Shown here one piece after another: positions 1-8,200 of a stretch of DNA of 10,988 bases. The stretch's first letter is position 1; each line of letters opens with the position of its first letter. Source of the DNA: an uncultured bacterium. GTDB taxonomy: Bacteria > Planctomycetota > UBA8108. The notes beneath the pieces were generated by a model that did not search any database, had not been told where the DNA came from, and saw only the letters and a program-made list of their open reading frames with translations. A program made the translations under genes and the position numbers. The stretch spans positions 1 to 10,988 of the forward strand of contig CAJWZY010000044.1 of NCBI GenBank assembly GCA_913050545.1. Reading direction: 5' to 3'.

Positions 1-624
1 CGGAAATATTTCGCAGCCGTTCTCGAAAAGAACCCGGCCCACACCGAGGCGACCCTGAATCTCGCCAATACCTGGGTCCAGGCAGGTGAATTTGAAACCG
101 CTGCAGATGTCTACCGGAAGGCTCTTCAGCACGACACCGGGTCAGCCGCATTGAAAAGAATGCTCGGCCTGGCGCTGTTCAGGAGCGGCAAGGTAGAAGA
201 ATCCATCCTGGCCCACGAGGAGGCCATCCGGCTCGACCCCCTTGACCTCGATGCGCACCGCAACCTGGCGATCATCCTCATCTCATCCGGAGACCACCGG
301 CGGGCAGCCGCAATCTCTGAAGCCGGCCTCAGCGCCGGGCTCAAAAGCGGTCTCAAGAACAGTCCCGTGCAGGCCGGGTTGCTCAACACCCACGGGATGG
401 CCCTCTGGAAGCTCGGTGAAAAAACCAGGGCGGAGGGGGAGCTCAAAAAAGCCATCGCAGCCGATCCGGGTTTCGACCGTCCCTACCTGAATCTCTCCAG
501 GTTGCTGGTAGAGCAAGGCAGGACCCGCGAGGCCACCGCGGTGCTGGGCGCACTCCTGCAGCTGGTGCCCGGACATCAGCAGGCTGCCGAAATGCTCCAG
601 CAGCTCGAATCCTCAAAACCCTGA
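1..624 (+). CDS. TPR-repeat protein, C-terminal part (5' end outside window)
   Basis: The frame is open from the first base to the TGA at 622-624, so 207 C-terminal residues are visible and the true start lies upstream of the window. The visible part is almost entirely tetratricopeptide repeats. Clear units lie at about residues 14-47, 48-81, 122-155 and 156-189, each with the usual small/aromatic pattern and ending in a DP-like turn (HDTG, LDPL, ADPG, VPG). A degenerate unit with an insertion rich in Gly, Leu and Lys lies between the second and third clear units. TPR arrays are protein-interaction scaffolds; no catalytic domain is visible here, but one could exist in the missing N-terminal part. 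The gene converges with the reductase gene, with only 8 nt between stop codons. The family call is firm. The specific function is unknown. Confidence 0.88.
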   Translation, partial: RKYFAAVLEKNPAHTEATLNLANTWVQAGEFETAADVYRKALQHDTGSAALKRMLGLALFRSGKVEESILAHEEAIRLDPLDLDAHRNLAIILISSGDHRRAAAISEAGLSAGLKSGLKNSPVQAGLLNTHGMALWKLGEKTRAEGELKKAIAADPGFDRPYLNLSRLLVEQGRTREATAVLGALLQLVPGHQQAAEMLQQLESSKP

Positions 625-629
625 GCTGC
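600..629. terminator. candidate hairpin at convergent gene ends
   Basis: A perfect 7-bp inverted repeat (GCAGCTC at 600-606, GAGCTGC at 623-629) encloses a 16-nt loop and spans the TPR gene stop codon, ending just before the stop codon of the opposing reductase gene. Its position between convergent genes fits a bidirectional terminator. There is no T-run on either side and the loop is long, so chance is a real alternative. Confidence 0.22.
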
Positions 630-632
630 CCT

Positions 633-1406
633 TCAACCTGAGACCATTCCCCCGTCGACCACAAGCGTCTGGCCGGTGATATAGGAAGCTGCCCCGGAGG
701 CGAGAAAGGCGACTGCGCCGGCAATGTCCCCCGGCTCGGCGATGCGCTTGAGCGGAATCCCCTGCAGCATGCGCTGCTCCATGCCCTCATCTTTCCAGAG
801 CGCCTCGCTGAAGCGGGTACGAACCAGCCCGGGAGCCACCCCGTTCACCCGGATCCCTTCAGGAGCCAGCTCAGCAGCCAGGCTCCTGGTGAGACAATTG
901 ACCGCGGCCTTGCTGACTCCATACGCGCCGAGGCCCTGCATCGCCTTTTCAGCGGCGATCGTGGAGATGTTGATAATCGCCCCGCCGCCACCGAGCTCAC
1001 GCATTCTTCGGATTCCCTCTCTCGCCACCAGCAGGTAGCCGCGAAGATTGGTATCGAGGATCTTGTCAAACAGAGCGAGGTCGATTTCCGCCAGCGGATC
1101 CATGCAGGGGTTGGTGGCGGCGTTGTTGACAACGATATCTATCGCGCCAAATCTCTCGAGGGCGAGGTCGAAGGCTGCCCGCATATCGCTCTCGCTCGAA
1201 GAATGCGCCGCATAAACAGCGACATTGTCATAGCCGTCTCCCTCGAGCTCCCTGTGGGCCTCATCGAGACCTTCCTGCTTCCTCGCCGTGATTACAACGG
1301 AAGCCCCGCGCTCGAGCATCCTGCGGCAGGAGGCCAGTCCGATCCCCCTGCTGGCGCCGGTCACCAGGGCGACCTTACCTTGAAGACTGAAGGCTGATTC
1401 GTTCAT
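633..1406 (-). CDS. short-chain dehydrogenase/reductase (SDR), DHRS4/FabG-like
   Basis: A classical SDR of 257 residues, counted from the ATG at 1406. It has the Rossmann dinucleotide motif TGASRGIG (16-23), NNAA (94-97), the structural Asn120, and the catalytic pair Tyr162 and Lys166 in YGVSK. The C-terminal segment ends in the usual GxxxxVDGG form. Arg42-Lys43 after the second beta strand suggests NADP(H) preference. The NNAATNP stretch and the GLGAYGVSKAAV region resemble DHRS4-type carbonyl and 3-oxoacyl reductases, but the substrate cannot be named. The position 13 residues before the catalytic Tyr, normally Ser, is Thr149 (codon 960-962). An in-frame TTG two codons upstream (1412) is an alternative start. 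Neither start has a clear Shine-Dalgarno sequence, and I prefer the ATG. The gene is divergent from the selenoprotein gene and convergent with the TPR gene. Confidence 0.93.
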   Translation of the reverse strand: MNESAFSLQGKVALVTGASRGIGLASCRRMLERGASVVITARKQEGLDEAHRELEGDGYDNVAVYAAHSSSESDMRAAFDLALERFGAIDIVVNNAATNPCMDPLAEIDLALFDKILDTNLRGYLLVAREGIRRMRELGGGGAIINISTIAAEKAMQGLGAYGVSKAAVNCLTRSLAAELAPEGIRVNGVAPGLVRTRFSEALWKDEGMEQRMLQGIPLKRIAEPGDIAGAVAFLASGAASYITGQTLVVDGGMVSG

Positions 1407-1420
1407 CGGCAAATGCTGTA

Positions 1421-1449
1421 TCTATAACTGGAATTTCAGTTCGCCAGAA
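1421..1449 (-). promoter_or_regulatory. weak candidate promoter for the SDR gene
   Basis: On the minus strand a -10-like TATAGA (1421-1426) lies 17 nt from a poor -35-like TTCTGG (1444-1449). Transcription would start only some 10 nt before the ATG at 1406. Such a short leader would fit the missing Shine-Dalgarno sequence. The -35 match is weak, so this is tentative. Confidence 0.22.
1426..1441. repeat. 16-bp near-palindrome in the divergent intergenic region
   Basis: AACTG (1426-1430) and CAGTT (1437-1441) are perfect inverted arms around an AATT core. Only the 1431/1436 pair breaks the symmetry. The site overlaps the spacer of the candidate SDR promoter, where a dimeric regulator could bind. 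Only one copy is seen, so an operator role is inference. Confidence 0.25.
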
Positions 1450-1480
1450 CCGGGGTTTCGCGATAGCATCCTGCTGTCAC

Positions 1481-1500
1481 GGCCCGCTTGCGGCCGGGCC
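1481..1500 (+). other. GC-rich hairpin in the leader of the selenoprotein gene
   Basis: GGCCCG (1481-1486) and CGGGCC (1495-1500) form a perfect 6-bp stem with an 8-nt loop, ending 28 nt before the ATG at 1529. No T-run follows, so it does not look like an attenuator terminator. In a GC-rich genome it may be incidental. Confidence 0.2.
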
Positions 1501-1528
1501 TGTTCCAACCTGTAGAGAGACCAAACCC

Positions 1529-2911
1529 ATGAAGACGGGATTCTATACCTTTTCTTTCCTTCTTTGTACTGCACTGGGCCTGCTGTGCCCACCGCCTGCC
1601 GAGGCCGCCGGCGATGCCTTCCGCCCCGGGCAGGTCATCCGCTACGAGGGCAAGACTCGAATCTCCCAGGTGGTCGGAGAGGAAAAACCCCAGGGCGACT
1701 CTTTTAAAGGCACGCTGCTGTCCATCAGCGAAACCTCCCCGAAGGGTGTAAATACAATTCTCGCCGTGCGGGAGCTCGTACCCGAAGGTGGAGAGGGCAG
1801 CCCCATCGCCTGCTTCGACATTCTCGAATCCGGCAGGAAGTATGGCCTCAAGGCACGCGAGACGGCGACCGAGCTCGAAAACGCCCACCAGATGATTGGA
1901 ATCTACCTCCCCCTGCGCCTGCAGATACCCCCGGTAAAACCAGGCAACCACGAGGTGCTGATCCTCAACCAGATCCCGGTCAGCATCGAGTGCTCCCGGA
2001 GCTACAGCAGGGATGCCGACGAGGGCCAGGTGGTCTCAACGATGAGCAATGCCGGGAAGGTCTCCTTTGATTTCAGGGGCAACAAGGCAACTCTGAACAG
2101 CTGGAAAGAGTCCTATACCAGCAGCAGGAAAACAGGGCTCGTCAGCAGGATCAGCATCGACTACGAGATGTCAGTGACCATCAATGGAAACAAGATAACC
2201 CTCTCACTGGACTGCGACCTCGAGGCAAAGGAGGTCACCACCCTGGAGAAGACCCCACTGCTGCAGGAGGGACTGGCCGCCTTCAGAAAAAGCGCCGGCG
2301 CATTCAAGGGTATGAAACCCTCCAGCGAAACCCGCCCCCTGGTCGATGAGACCGGGAAGCTCCTCGACAAGTCACCCTGGTCGGCGCTGGCAAGAGCGGC
2401 ACGAACGCAGCTCGGCGGGTTTGTCGAGACCTTCGAAGCTGACGATGCCGGTAAGATCCTGGCAAAAATCCTGGGGAAGCCGGCGCCTGACTTCACCCTC
2501 GCCGGACTTGACGGCAAGCAGGTCAACTTCAGGAAGGAGACTGCGGGCAAGGTTACCCTGCTGAGCTTCTGGGGCTATGGCTGAGGACCCTGTCGTAAGG
2601 AGGCTCCTTACCTGACAAAGCTGCAAGAGAAGTACGGCAAAAATGGATTCAATGTGATCGCGGTCAACGACTGGGACGAGGACGCGGCGACGGTCGGCAA
2701 GTTCGCCACCCAGTCCAAGCTCACCCACAAGATCCTGCTGATGGGCGGCAAGATCAGCCCTGAGCTCTACGGGGTGACGTCCTCTCCCACCAGCTTCTGG
2801 ATTGATCACAAGGGCATCGTTCGCGGCCGGTCGGTTGGCTTCAACGTCGCCCACGTGCCGAAGATGGAGCAGAAGATCGAGAAGATGCTGGCCGAGATGA
2901 AGGGCAAATAA
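1529..2911 (+). CDS. exported TlpA-like redoxin selenoprotein with UxxC active site
   Basis: A thiol/selenol redox protein of 460 residues when the in-frame TGA at codon 352 is read as selenocysteine. Residues 1-26 are a Sec-type signal peptide (hydrophobic core, AEA/AG cleavage site), so it acts outside the cytoplasm. Residues about 27-310 form a beta-rich region I do not recognise. Residues 316-460 are a TlpA/AhpC-TSA-type thioredoxin fold: KPAPDFTL opening, beta strand and Trp348, then G-Y-G-Sec352-G-P-Cys355-RKEAP, and the cis-proline loop SSPTSFWID with Pro420. Both halves are in the same frame and join into one uninterrupted family sequence across the TGA. A SECIS-like hairpin follows at once. 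Likely role: reduction or isomerisation of envelope disulfides, or peroxide chemistry, with Sec as the attacking residue. The ATG at 1529 is chosen because the signal peptide starts there; the upstream GAGAGA is a weak ribosome site. The stop is TAA. Confidence 0.88.
2582..2584 (+). other. TGA read as selenocysteine (Sec352)
   Basis: This TGA is codon 352 of the frame opened at 1529. It stands at the first Cys position of the thioredoxin CxxC motif, followed by codons for Gly-Pro-Cys-Arg-Lys-Glu-Ala-Pro. A true stop would remove the resolving Cys, the cis-Pro loop and the last strands and helix, yet all of these are intact downstream in frame. SDR, propeller and PEP-enzyme genes in this window end in TGA, so the codon is not globally reassigned. 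Confidence 0.87.
2591..2617 (+). promoter_or_regulatory. bacterial SECIS-like element
   Basis: TGTC (2591-2594) pairs with GACA (2614-2617) and GTAAGGA (2595-2601) pairs with TCCTTAC (2605-2611). This gives 11 perfect pairs with one 2-nt bulge (CT, 2612-2613) and a GGC apical loop (2602-2604). The loop begins 17 nt after the TGA. Bacterial SECIS elements are known to sit immediately downstream of the UGA, inside the coding region, with a short apical loop carrying a G at its start that SelB recognises. This hairpin fits all of those features. SelB binding itself is inferred. Confidence 0.85.
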
Positions 2912-2917
2912 GAGTCC

Positions 2918-2944
2918 GCGGCCCTACCACTGCGGATGGGCCGC
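2918..2944. terminator. candidate hairpin between convergent genes
   Basis: A perfect 7-bp GC-rich inverted repeat (GCGGCCC at 2918-2924, GGGCCGC at 2938-2944) with a 13-nt loop begins 7 nt after the selenoprotein stop and covers the last codons of the opposing flavoprotein gene. The position suits a terminator shared by both strands. No T-run follows, so support is weak. Confidence 0.25.
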
Positions 2945-3985
2945 CTTCATCCGGACAGCGAGAAGAGGGTCAAGCATGGGCACTCCCCCCATGACCACAC
3001 CCCTGGCTCCTGCATCAAAGAAGGGCCCGGGATCTTCAACACCGGTAACACCTCCCACCGCGATGGTCTCCACGCCGAGGTCCTGGCTGCGGGAACACTT
3101 CACCGCGGCCGTGACATTGGATACCGCCGCAGGGTGAATCGCCTTACCGAGAATCCCCACTCGCTCATAATCTCCGAAGACCGGTTGATCGTCAGCACCA
3201 AGCACCCGCCTCGACACTCCGTTGACCAGCACCACCCCATCGGCGCTGCCCGATACCGCCCGGTAGAAATTCCCGAGCCGGCGGTGGTCGCTGAAATGCC
3301 CGCTCTTGATCAACAGCGGGGTCGAGGGAAGAACATCCCGCAGGGCTGCCGCCAGCCGCCCCGAGGCGCCCGGGTCCTGGTAGATCGACCCCTCCGCCGT
3401 GCAGACATTCGGACAGGAAAAGTTGGCCTCGACAATACCGGCGCCGGCCTCGCTCGCCCAGCGGGCACAACGGCAGAAGTCCTCCACGAGGGACTCCTCA
3501 CCGCCCCCCTCCTGTGGGGTACCGACAACACTGACCACCAGCACCTGGCCGCGCCGGATCCTGCTGTGCGCACGGCTCACATCCCTGCGCCACACCTCCG
3601 GAGGCTGCGAGGGCATCCCGAAGCAGACGGCGGAGGTCACCTCTGCCGGATCACGCGGGCGCCGGCGGGCGATCCGCAGGATCTCGTCGGAGCCGGACTC
3701 GAGGTCTTTTTCTGACTCGACAAAGACCCAGTTGGGAAGCGGGTAGCAGGGTCTCGCCCTGCTGCGAACCGTCTTGTAGGTCAGCACATCGAAACCCAGC
3801 CGCGAATAACACTCGACCCATTTTGAATTGAGCAGGATGCCCGCCGCCACGCCCAGGCGGGAGCTGACCCGGCTGCCGAAGAAGTCCTTGAGAGGCGTAT
3901 CGACAATAGCCGGGAAAGACCCGCTGAAGGACGGGCCGCGCTCATAATTCCAGCGGTAGGATCTGTCGCGTCGGTAGGTTTCCAT
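2924..3985 (-). CDS. dihydroorotate-dehydrogenase-like FMN flavoprotein
   Basis: This 353-residue protein resembles the class 1 dihydroorotate dehydrogenase / PreA group, a TIM barrel that binds FMN and oxidises or reduces pyrimidine-type rings. Visible marks are TYKTVRS at the end of an early strand, EANFSCPNV with Cys191 in the place of the class 1 catalytic Cys, LIKSG for a conserved barrel Lys, GVVLVNGVS, and the C-terminal phosphate-binding half IAVGGVTGVEDPGPFFDAGARGVVMGG. It has no signal peptide or transmembrane helix and should be cytosolic. It lies last in the four-gene run, 30 nt after the propeller gene, and not among pyrimidine biosynthesis genes. The N-terminus (about 45 residues, rich in Arg and Tyr) matches nothing I know. 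True DHODH activity is uncertain; a related flavin oxidoreductase is equally possible. It starts at the only early ATG and ends in TAG. Confidence 0.82.
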   Translation of the reverse strand: METYRRDRSYRWNYERGPSFSGSFPAIVDTPLKDFFGSRVSSRLGVAAGILLNSKWVECYSRLGFDVLTYKTVRSRARPCYPLPNWVFVESEKDLESGSDEILRIARRRPRDPAEVTSAVCFGMPSQPPEVWRRDVSRAHSRIRRGQVLVVSVVGTPQEGGGEESLVEDFCRCARWASEAGAGIVEANFSCPNVCTAEGSIYQDPGASGRLAAALRDVLPSTPLLIKSGHFSDHRRLGNFYRAVSGSADGVVLVNGVSRRVLGADDQPVFGDYERVGILGKAIHPAAVSNVTAAVKCSRSQDLGVETIAVGGVTGVEDPGPFFDAGARGVVMGGVPMLDPLLAVRMKAAHPQW

Positions 3986-4015
3986 TTTCAGATCTCTTCT
4001 CCGGCCTCCCCGTCC

Positions 4016-5239
4016 TCAGTCCTCTCCTGGAAAGCTGAAGCCGAGAAGGCTCCCCGACATTGTACCGAGAACCAGGCGTCCCCCGGCAGCCGAAGGAGAG
4101 GAATAGAGCTGCAGGTCTTCCTCTTCGCCCTGTATTTTCCCGATCGACAGGTCCCAGAGCCTGCGGCCGCTGGCCGGAGACAGCCCCTGGAGAACCCCCG
4201 CGGCAGATGCCACCACCAGGGACTTCTCTGCGGGATCCAGCAGGGGCGAAGAAACCACCGCCCCTGCGCCACAGGCCGCGCTCCAGAGGATCTCACCGGA
4301 ACCGGGAGCGAGAGCATAAACCCTTCCATCCCGGCAACCTGCAAAGAGAGCCTTCCTTCCCGCCACCACCGCGGTCAGGACACCATCGGGCAGATCCCTG
4401 CGCCACACCTGCTTGCCCGAGGTGGCCGACAGGCAGAGAACCGCACCGGCTGGTTTCGCAGCACTCTCGGTAAAGTTCCCGTTGCCGAGTCCGAAGTAGA
4501 CCCTATTACCCAGGCGAACAGGAGCTCCCCAGACCGGCAGGTTAACCGCCTTTCGCCAGGCGAACTCCCCCGATCCCCCCCTCAGGGCAAAGGCCTCGAA
4601 CTTGCCGTAGCCCGAACCCGCATAGAGCAGTCCACCTGAAAGCAGCGGGGAGATGTCCACATGCAGACCCTCCTGGTGCCAGAGCTTGCGGCCGTCTGCA
4701 GCACCGAGACAATAGATCCCATCGTCCCCGGCGCCGAAGAACACCCGGCCACCGGCCACGTGGGGACTCGACTCGAGGTGGCTGGCGGTCGTGAAGCTCC
4801 AGAGCTTCTTTCCCGAGGCGGCATCGAAAGAATAGAGGCTGCATTCACTGTCCTGGTGGAATCCTTCCCCGACAAAAACCTGTCCATCTTTGACCGAGGG
4901 AGATGAAAAGACGGGGTATCGTGTCTTCGCCTCCCAGACCTGCTTACCTGTGGCCAGCTCGAAACAAACCAGCCGGCCGCTGGCACTGAAGACAGACTGC
5001 TCAGCAAGCCCCACAAATATCCTGGAGCCAACGATCGCCGGCGATGATGCGTAGGCCGGCGAGACATGGTCTTCGTTAAAAGACCTCCATTGCAGAGCAG
5101 GCCTGGAGGAGATCGAGGTGCCATCGAGGCAACCCCCACGAAAAGGACCTCCCCTGAAAGCCGGCCAGTCTTCGGCCGGAAGCGGCCGGGAGCCTGCAAG
5201 GAGTGAGAGGATGATAATGAGGAAGAATTGTTGATTCAT
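4016..5239 (-). CDS. exported PQQ-type beta-propeller protein
   Basis: This protein has 407 residues. Residues 1-22 are a signal peptide (hydrophobic FFLIIILSLLAG, cleavage after LPA22). The mature chain begins EDWPAFRGG, the DWPxFRG-type opening familiar from planctomycete and verrucomicrobial propeller proteins. At least seven tryptophan-docking repeats follow (GKQVW, GKKLW, GRKLW, GEFAW, GKQVW, GEILW, GRRLW), with a possible eighth near the N-terminus (ALQW). This fits a seven- or eight-bladed propeller. Residues for PQQ and calcium in alcohol dehydrogenases are not evident, so it is more likely a binding or scaffold protein than an enzyme. Its ATG lies 13 nt after the stop of the PEP-enzyme/membrane fusion. 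No Shine-Dalgarno sequence is visible, so translation may depend on coupling. It is probably periplasmic. Confidence 0.9.
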   Translation of the reverse strand: MNQQFFLIIILSLLAGSRPLPAEDWPAFRGGPFRGGCLDGTSISSRPALQWRSFNEDHVSPAYASSPAIVGSRIFVGLAEQSVFSASGRLVCFELATGKQVWEAKTRYPVFSSPSVKDGQVFVGEGFHQDSECSLYSFDAASGKKLWSFTTASHLESSPHVAGGRVFFGAGDDGIYCLGAADGRKLWHQEGLHVDISPLLSGGLLYAGSGYGKFEAFALRGGSGEFAWRKAVNLPVWGAPVRLGNRVYFGLGNGNFTESAAKPAGAVLCLSATSGKQVWRRDLPDGVLTAVVAGRKALFAGCRDGRVYALAPGSGEILWSAACGAGAVVSSPLLDPAEKSLVVASAAGVLQGLSPASGRRLWDLSIGKIQGEEEDLQLYSSPSAAGGRLVLGTMSGSLLGFSFPGED

Positions 5240-5252
5240 GGGATCAGGAGAC

Positions 5253-8200
5253 TCAACGATAGCCGCTCAGCCACTGCAGAGCGAGTACCAGCAATACCGC
5301 CAGCGCAAGGTAGGCCGTCCAGGGCCCCACCGCCGTCTGCCCCTCTACCAGTCCGCGGCCACCGCTGATCAAGGCGGCAAGCCGGGAAACAACTGCGTGG
5401 AGCCAGCCCGGCAGGTTCACCTCGAGGGGCTGGTGATCGACCTGGATCTCAGGAATGATCCCCCCATAGCGTTCGATGGCAGTGGCACGGTCGATACCCT
5501 CTGTGACGACCACCTTCTTTTTCACCTTTTCTCCAGCGGCAACGATCGAGACGAGGTGTTGGCCCGCTTTGCGGGCCTCGAGATCCCAGGCCACCCTGTA
5601 CGCGGAGACCTCGGGGGCCGCGACATTCGGCTCAATCCTGCTGTACGGCGAACCGAGAACCTGCAGACCCGGGGGGGCATCGATCCTCGCGTAACGCAAT
5701 CTTTGCGTCGCCCTGGCGGATCCCGGCTCCAGGAAGGCCGTCACCCTGAAGCGACTGCCGGGAGAAATCGGCTCGGCCGCAAAGCGGTCATTGACCCAGA
5801 TGAATCCAAGACAGAGCGGCAGGAAAGTCCACGCGATGGGCCTCAGCAGAACCAGGAACCGGTCCGACTTCGCCGCAGCCATCCTGCGCCTGAGCTTAAC
5901 GACGGTATTTTCCCTTCCGGCAGCCTGCGCCTGCTTCGTCTTCTTCCTGTACCAGCGCAGCCGGACCCGCATCCGCCGGAGCTTTCTCCTGTCGCTGGAC
6001 AAGGCAAGAACACCGAGCGAGGCGAGCGCTCCCAGCAGGCTGGCCGCCAGGATGGAATTGAAGGGAGAAGCTCCCGCCAGTGGCCACCAGTCGAGCACCA
6101 GGCCGACCAGGCCGGCAAGCCTGGAGCTCAGCTCGCCCACCGAGACCATCAACAGGGAGGCCAGGATCGCGAAGACCAGGCCGAAAGCCGCCCGCCGCCC
6201 GGCCCCGGCTGGACTGGGAGCGCAATAAGGCTCCGGGCCCGGGTCCCATTCCCCTGGTTTCGAATCTTCATCTTCGCCGCCGGGGCTGCTCCCGATGCGA
6301 AGCTCTCCGGCATCAGCATCGAGAAAAGCATCGACCCCGGTATCGAGCAGCCGCCCCGCTCCTTCAATCACCACCGCGGGAATACCGAAATCCCTGCAGA
6401 CGATCGCTCCATGGGAGAGACTGCCGCCTCGCTCGACGACCAGCCCGCCGCACGCGGCCAGCAAGGGAGTCCAGTCCGGATCCGTGGACTCGGCAACCAG
6501 CAGGTAGGGCCCCTCGAAGGGAGGCTTCTGCCGGGGCGATGAACAAACCCAGATTTTCCCCCTGGCGCTACCCGCCGAGATACCGTCACCGCGCAGAATT
6601 TCCCCGGCGACGGTCTCCCCGGCAGCTCCCCCGGTATTCTTCCCCTCCTCATTGCGTAAATCAGCAAGGGAACCCGCCGAGATCAACTCGGGAACCTGCA
6701 GGCTGCGCGATTCCCTTCGGAGCTTACGCCGGCGGCTGAAGGAGTCTCCCAGGGTTCTCGGCAGCCCCTGCTCACGGCTGTCGACTATTTCTTTAAGCTC
6801 ACTGCGGTTGAGGTAAAAAACATTTCCGCCAAGAGCCAGTCTCTCATCCAGCTCAACCAGTACACGCCGGATGAGATCGTAACCGGCCATCCAGTAGAAC
6901 TTGCCGTTTTCACGCCAGGGCAGCAAGCTCCGGGTCTCGCGCAGCAATTCCGCAAAAGGCTCAAGCGCATCGGGATGATCGCGGCGGAGAGTTTCGAGCA
7001 CTTCGAGCTCAACGGCAGCCCGGCGGTCTGAGAGCGCCGCACGGCGGGCACGGAAATCCGCTTCGCTCCCGGCCAGCTCTTGCCCGAGAGCCGTCACCTT
7101 TTCCGGTTCTTCCCACCAGCGTTTTTCTTCGAGCTCCATTTCCTGGCCGCAGCGATGCCCGAATCGATCGAGAAAGTCCTGCAGGGCGGAAGCTGATTTC
7201 CCCACCTCGATGAAGCCCAGGGCCTGCTCAACGGCAAGATCCCCCTCAAGAGAGCCCAGGAGAGTGCGGGCTTCCACCGCTCCACGTTGAAATCCCAGGC
7301 ATCTCTCCATGAGGTCCTCAAATTCACCGAGCGCCAGGCTGGCATAGAAGGAGAGCTTCAGAACCTGCGGGGCAAAATCACCCATCACCCGCCGAATCCG
7401 CTCCTCGAGAACATCGTAAAGTTCCTCGACCCCGAGCTTCTCAAGGTCGACGGAACGCTCATGGCTGAGCCAGGATTCATACCCGGGCAGCTCACCTGCG
7501 ATAAATTTATCGAGCACCTGTTGCCGGCCGCGCTGCGCCTTGCTGGATGAGCGCACCATCTCAACGAGCGTGCGCAGCAGCTCCGGGGGTGATGCATCGC
7601 GGGTCTTCCACTGCCGGGGTGCCTCCTCGATGGCGGCCGGCCTGGCCTCGAGCTCCCTCTTGTCGTAGGAAAGGATCCCCCGGGAGTAAAACAACCCGGC
7701 ACAACGTTCCGGGTCGGCAAAAATACGTCCACCGACCAATTCGAGGAAGCCCTCATTGTCCACCCGCGCCGAGGGGAAAAAGCCCAGGAGCCTGTAGAGC
7801 GTCCCGAAGCCGCCGCGGCCACTCATGAACTCCGACTGGATATCCCAGGTCATCGGCGTCGGGTTGGAGAGCGTTTCATCCAGGTTGTGACGAACCAGGA
7901 TCCCGTCCTCCCCGAGCAGGCCCGCTGCCCGACGGAGCTCATCCTCGAGCAATTCGCCTGCCGCCTCTTTACGGATCTCCCTGACCTGCAGCAGCCAGAA
8001 CTCATCCTCCACCCAGGCCCACTCGACATCGACCGGGTAGCCGAAGTCATCCTCGAGGCGCAGGCTCAAGCCGGCAAGCTCCCCGAGAGCCTCCAGGCCC
8101 AGGAGTCGCTCGCCGCTGCTCTGCTCCCGGATCACCTCCAGGGAACTTCTCGACAGGCGGTAGCTGTCGGGGGTGACCTCCCCGGACACGAGCGACTCTC

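Noticed and set aside
622..635. TGA stops of the TPR and SDR genes as further selenocysteine codons
   Set aside because: Both proteins end at normal C-termini for their families, and the sequence beyond them in frame shows no continued homology or UxxC-like motif.
1574..1588. Possible lipobox at Cys20 in the selenoprotein signal peptide (GLLC)
   Set aside because: The residue before Cys is Leu rather than Gly, Ala or Ser, and a good signal peptidase I site follows at AEA/AG.
2582..2584. TGA as a genuine stop, disrupting mutation or sequencing error
   Set aside because: A decayed gene would rarely keep a perfect frame for 109 more codons, with the TGA exactly at the catalytic Cys position and a SECIS-like hairpin behind it. 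A sequencing error cannot be fully excluded without raw reads.
2654..2911. A separate 85-residue gene starting at GTG
   Set aside because: It has no ribosome site, and its sequence is the C-terminal half of the thioredoxin fold that continues from the upstream frame.
2936..3715. 259-residue open frame on the plus strand
   Set aside because: Shadow of the DHODH-like gene, with low-complexity His/Arg/Pro composition and no recognisable motif.
5238..6542. 434-residue open frame on the plus strand
   Set aside because: It is antisense to the well-supported PEP-enzyme/membrane fusion. Its product is rich in Arg, Pro, Gly and Gln with no domain, as expected from an opposite-strand shadow in GC-rich DNA.
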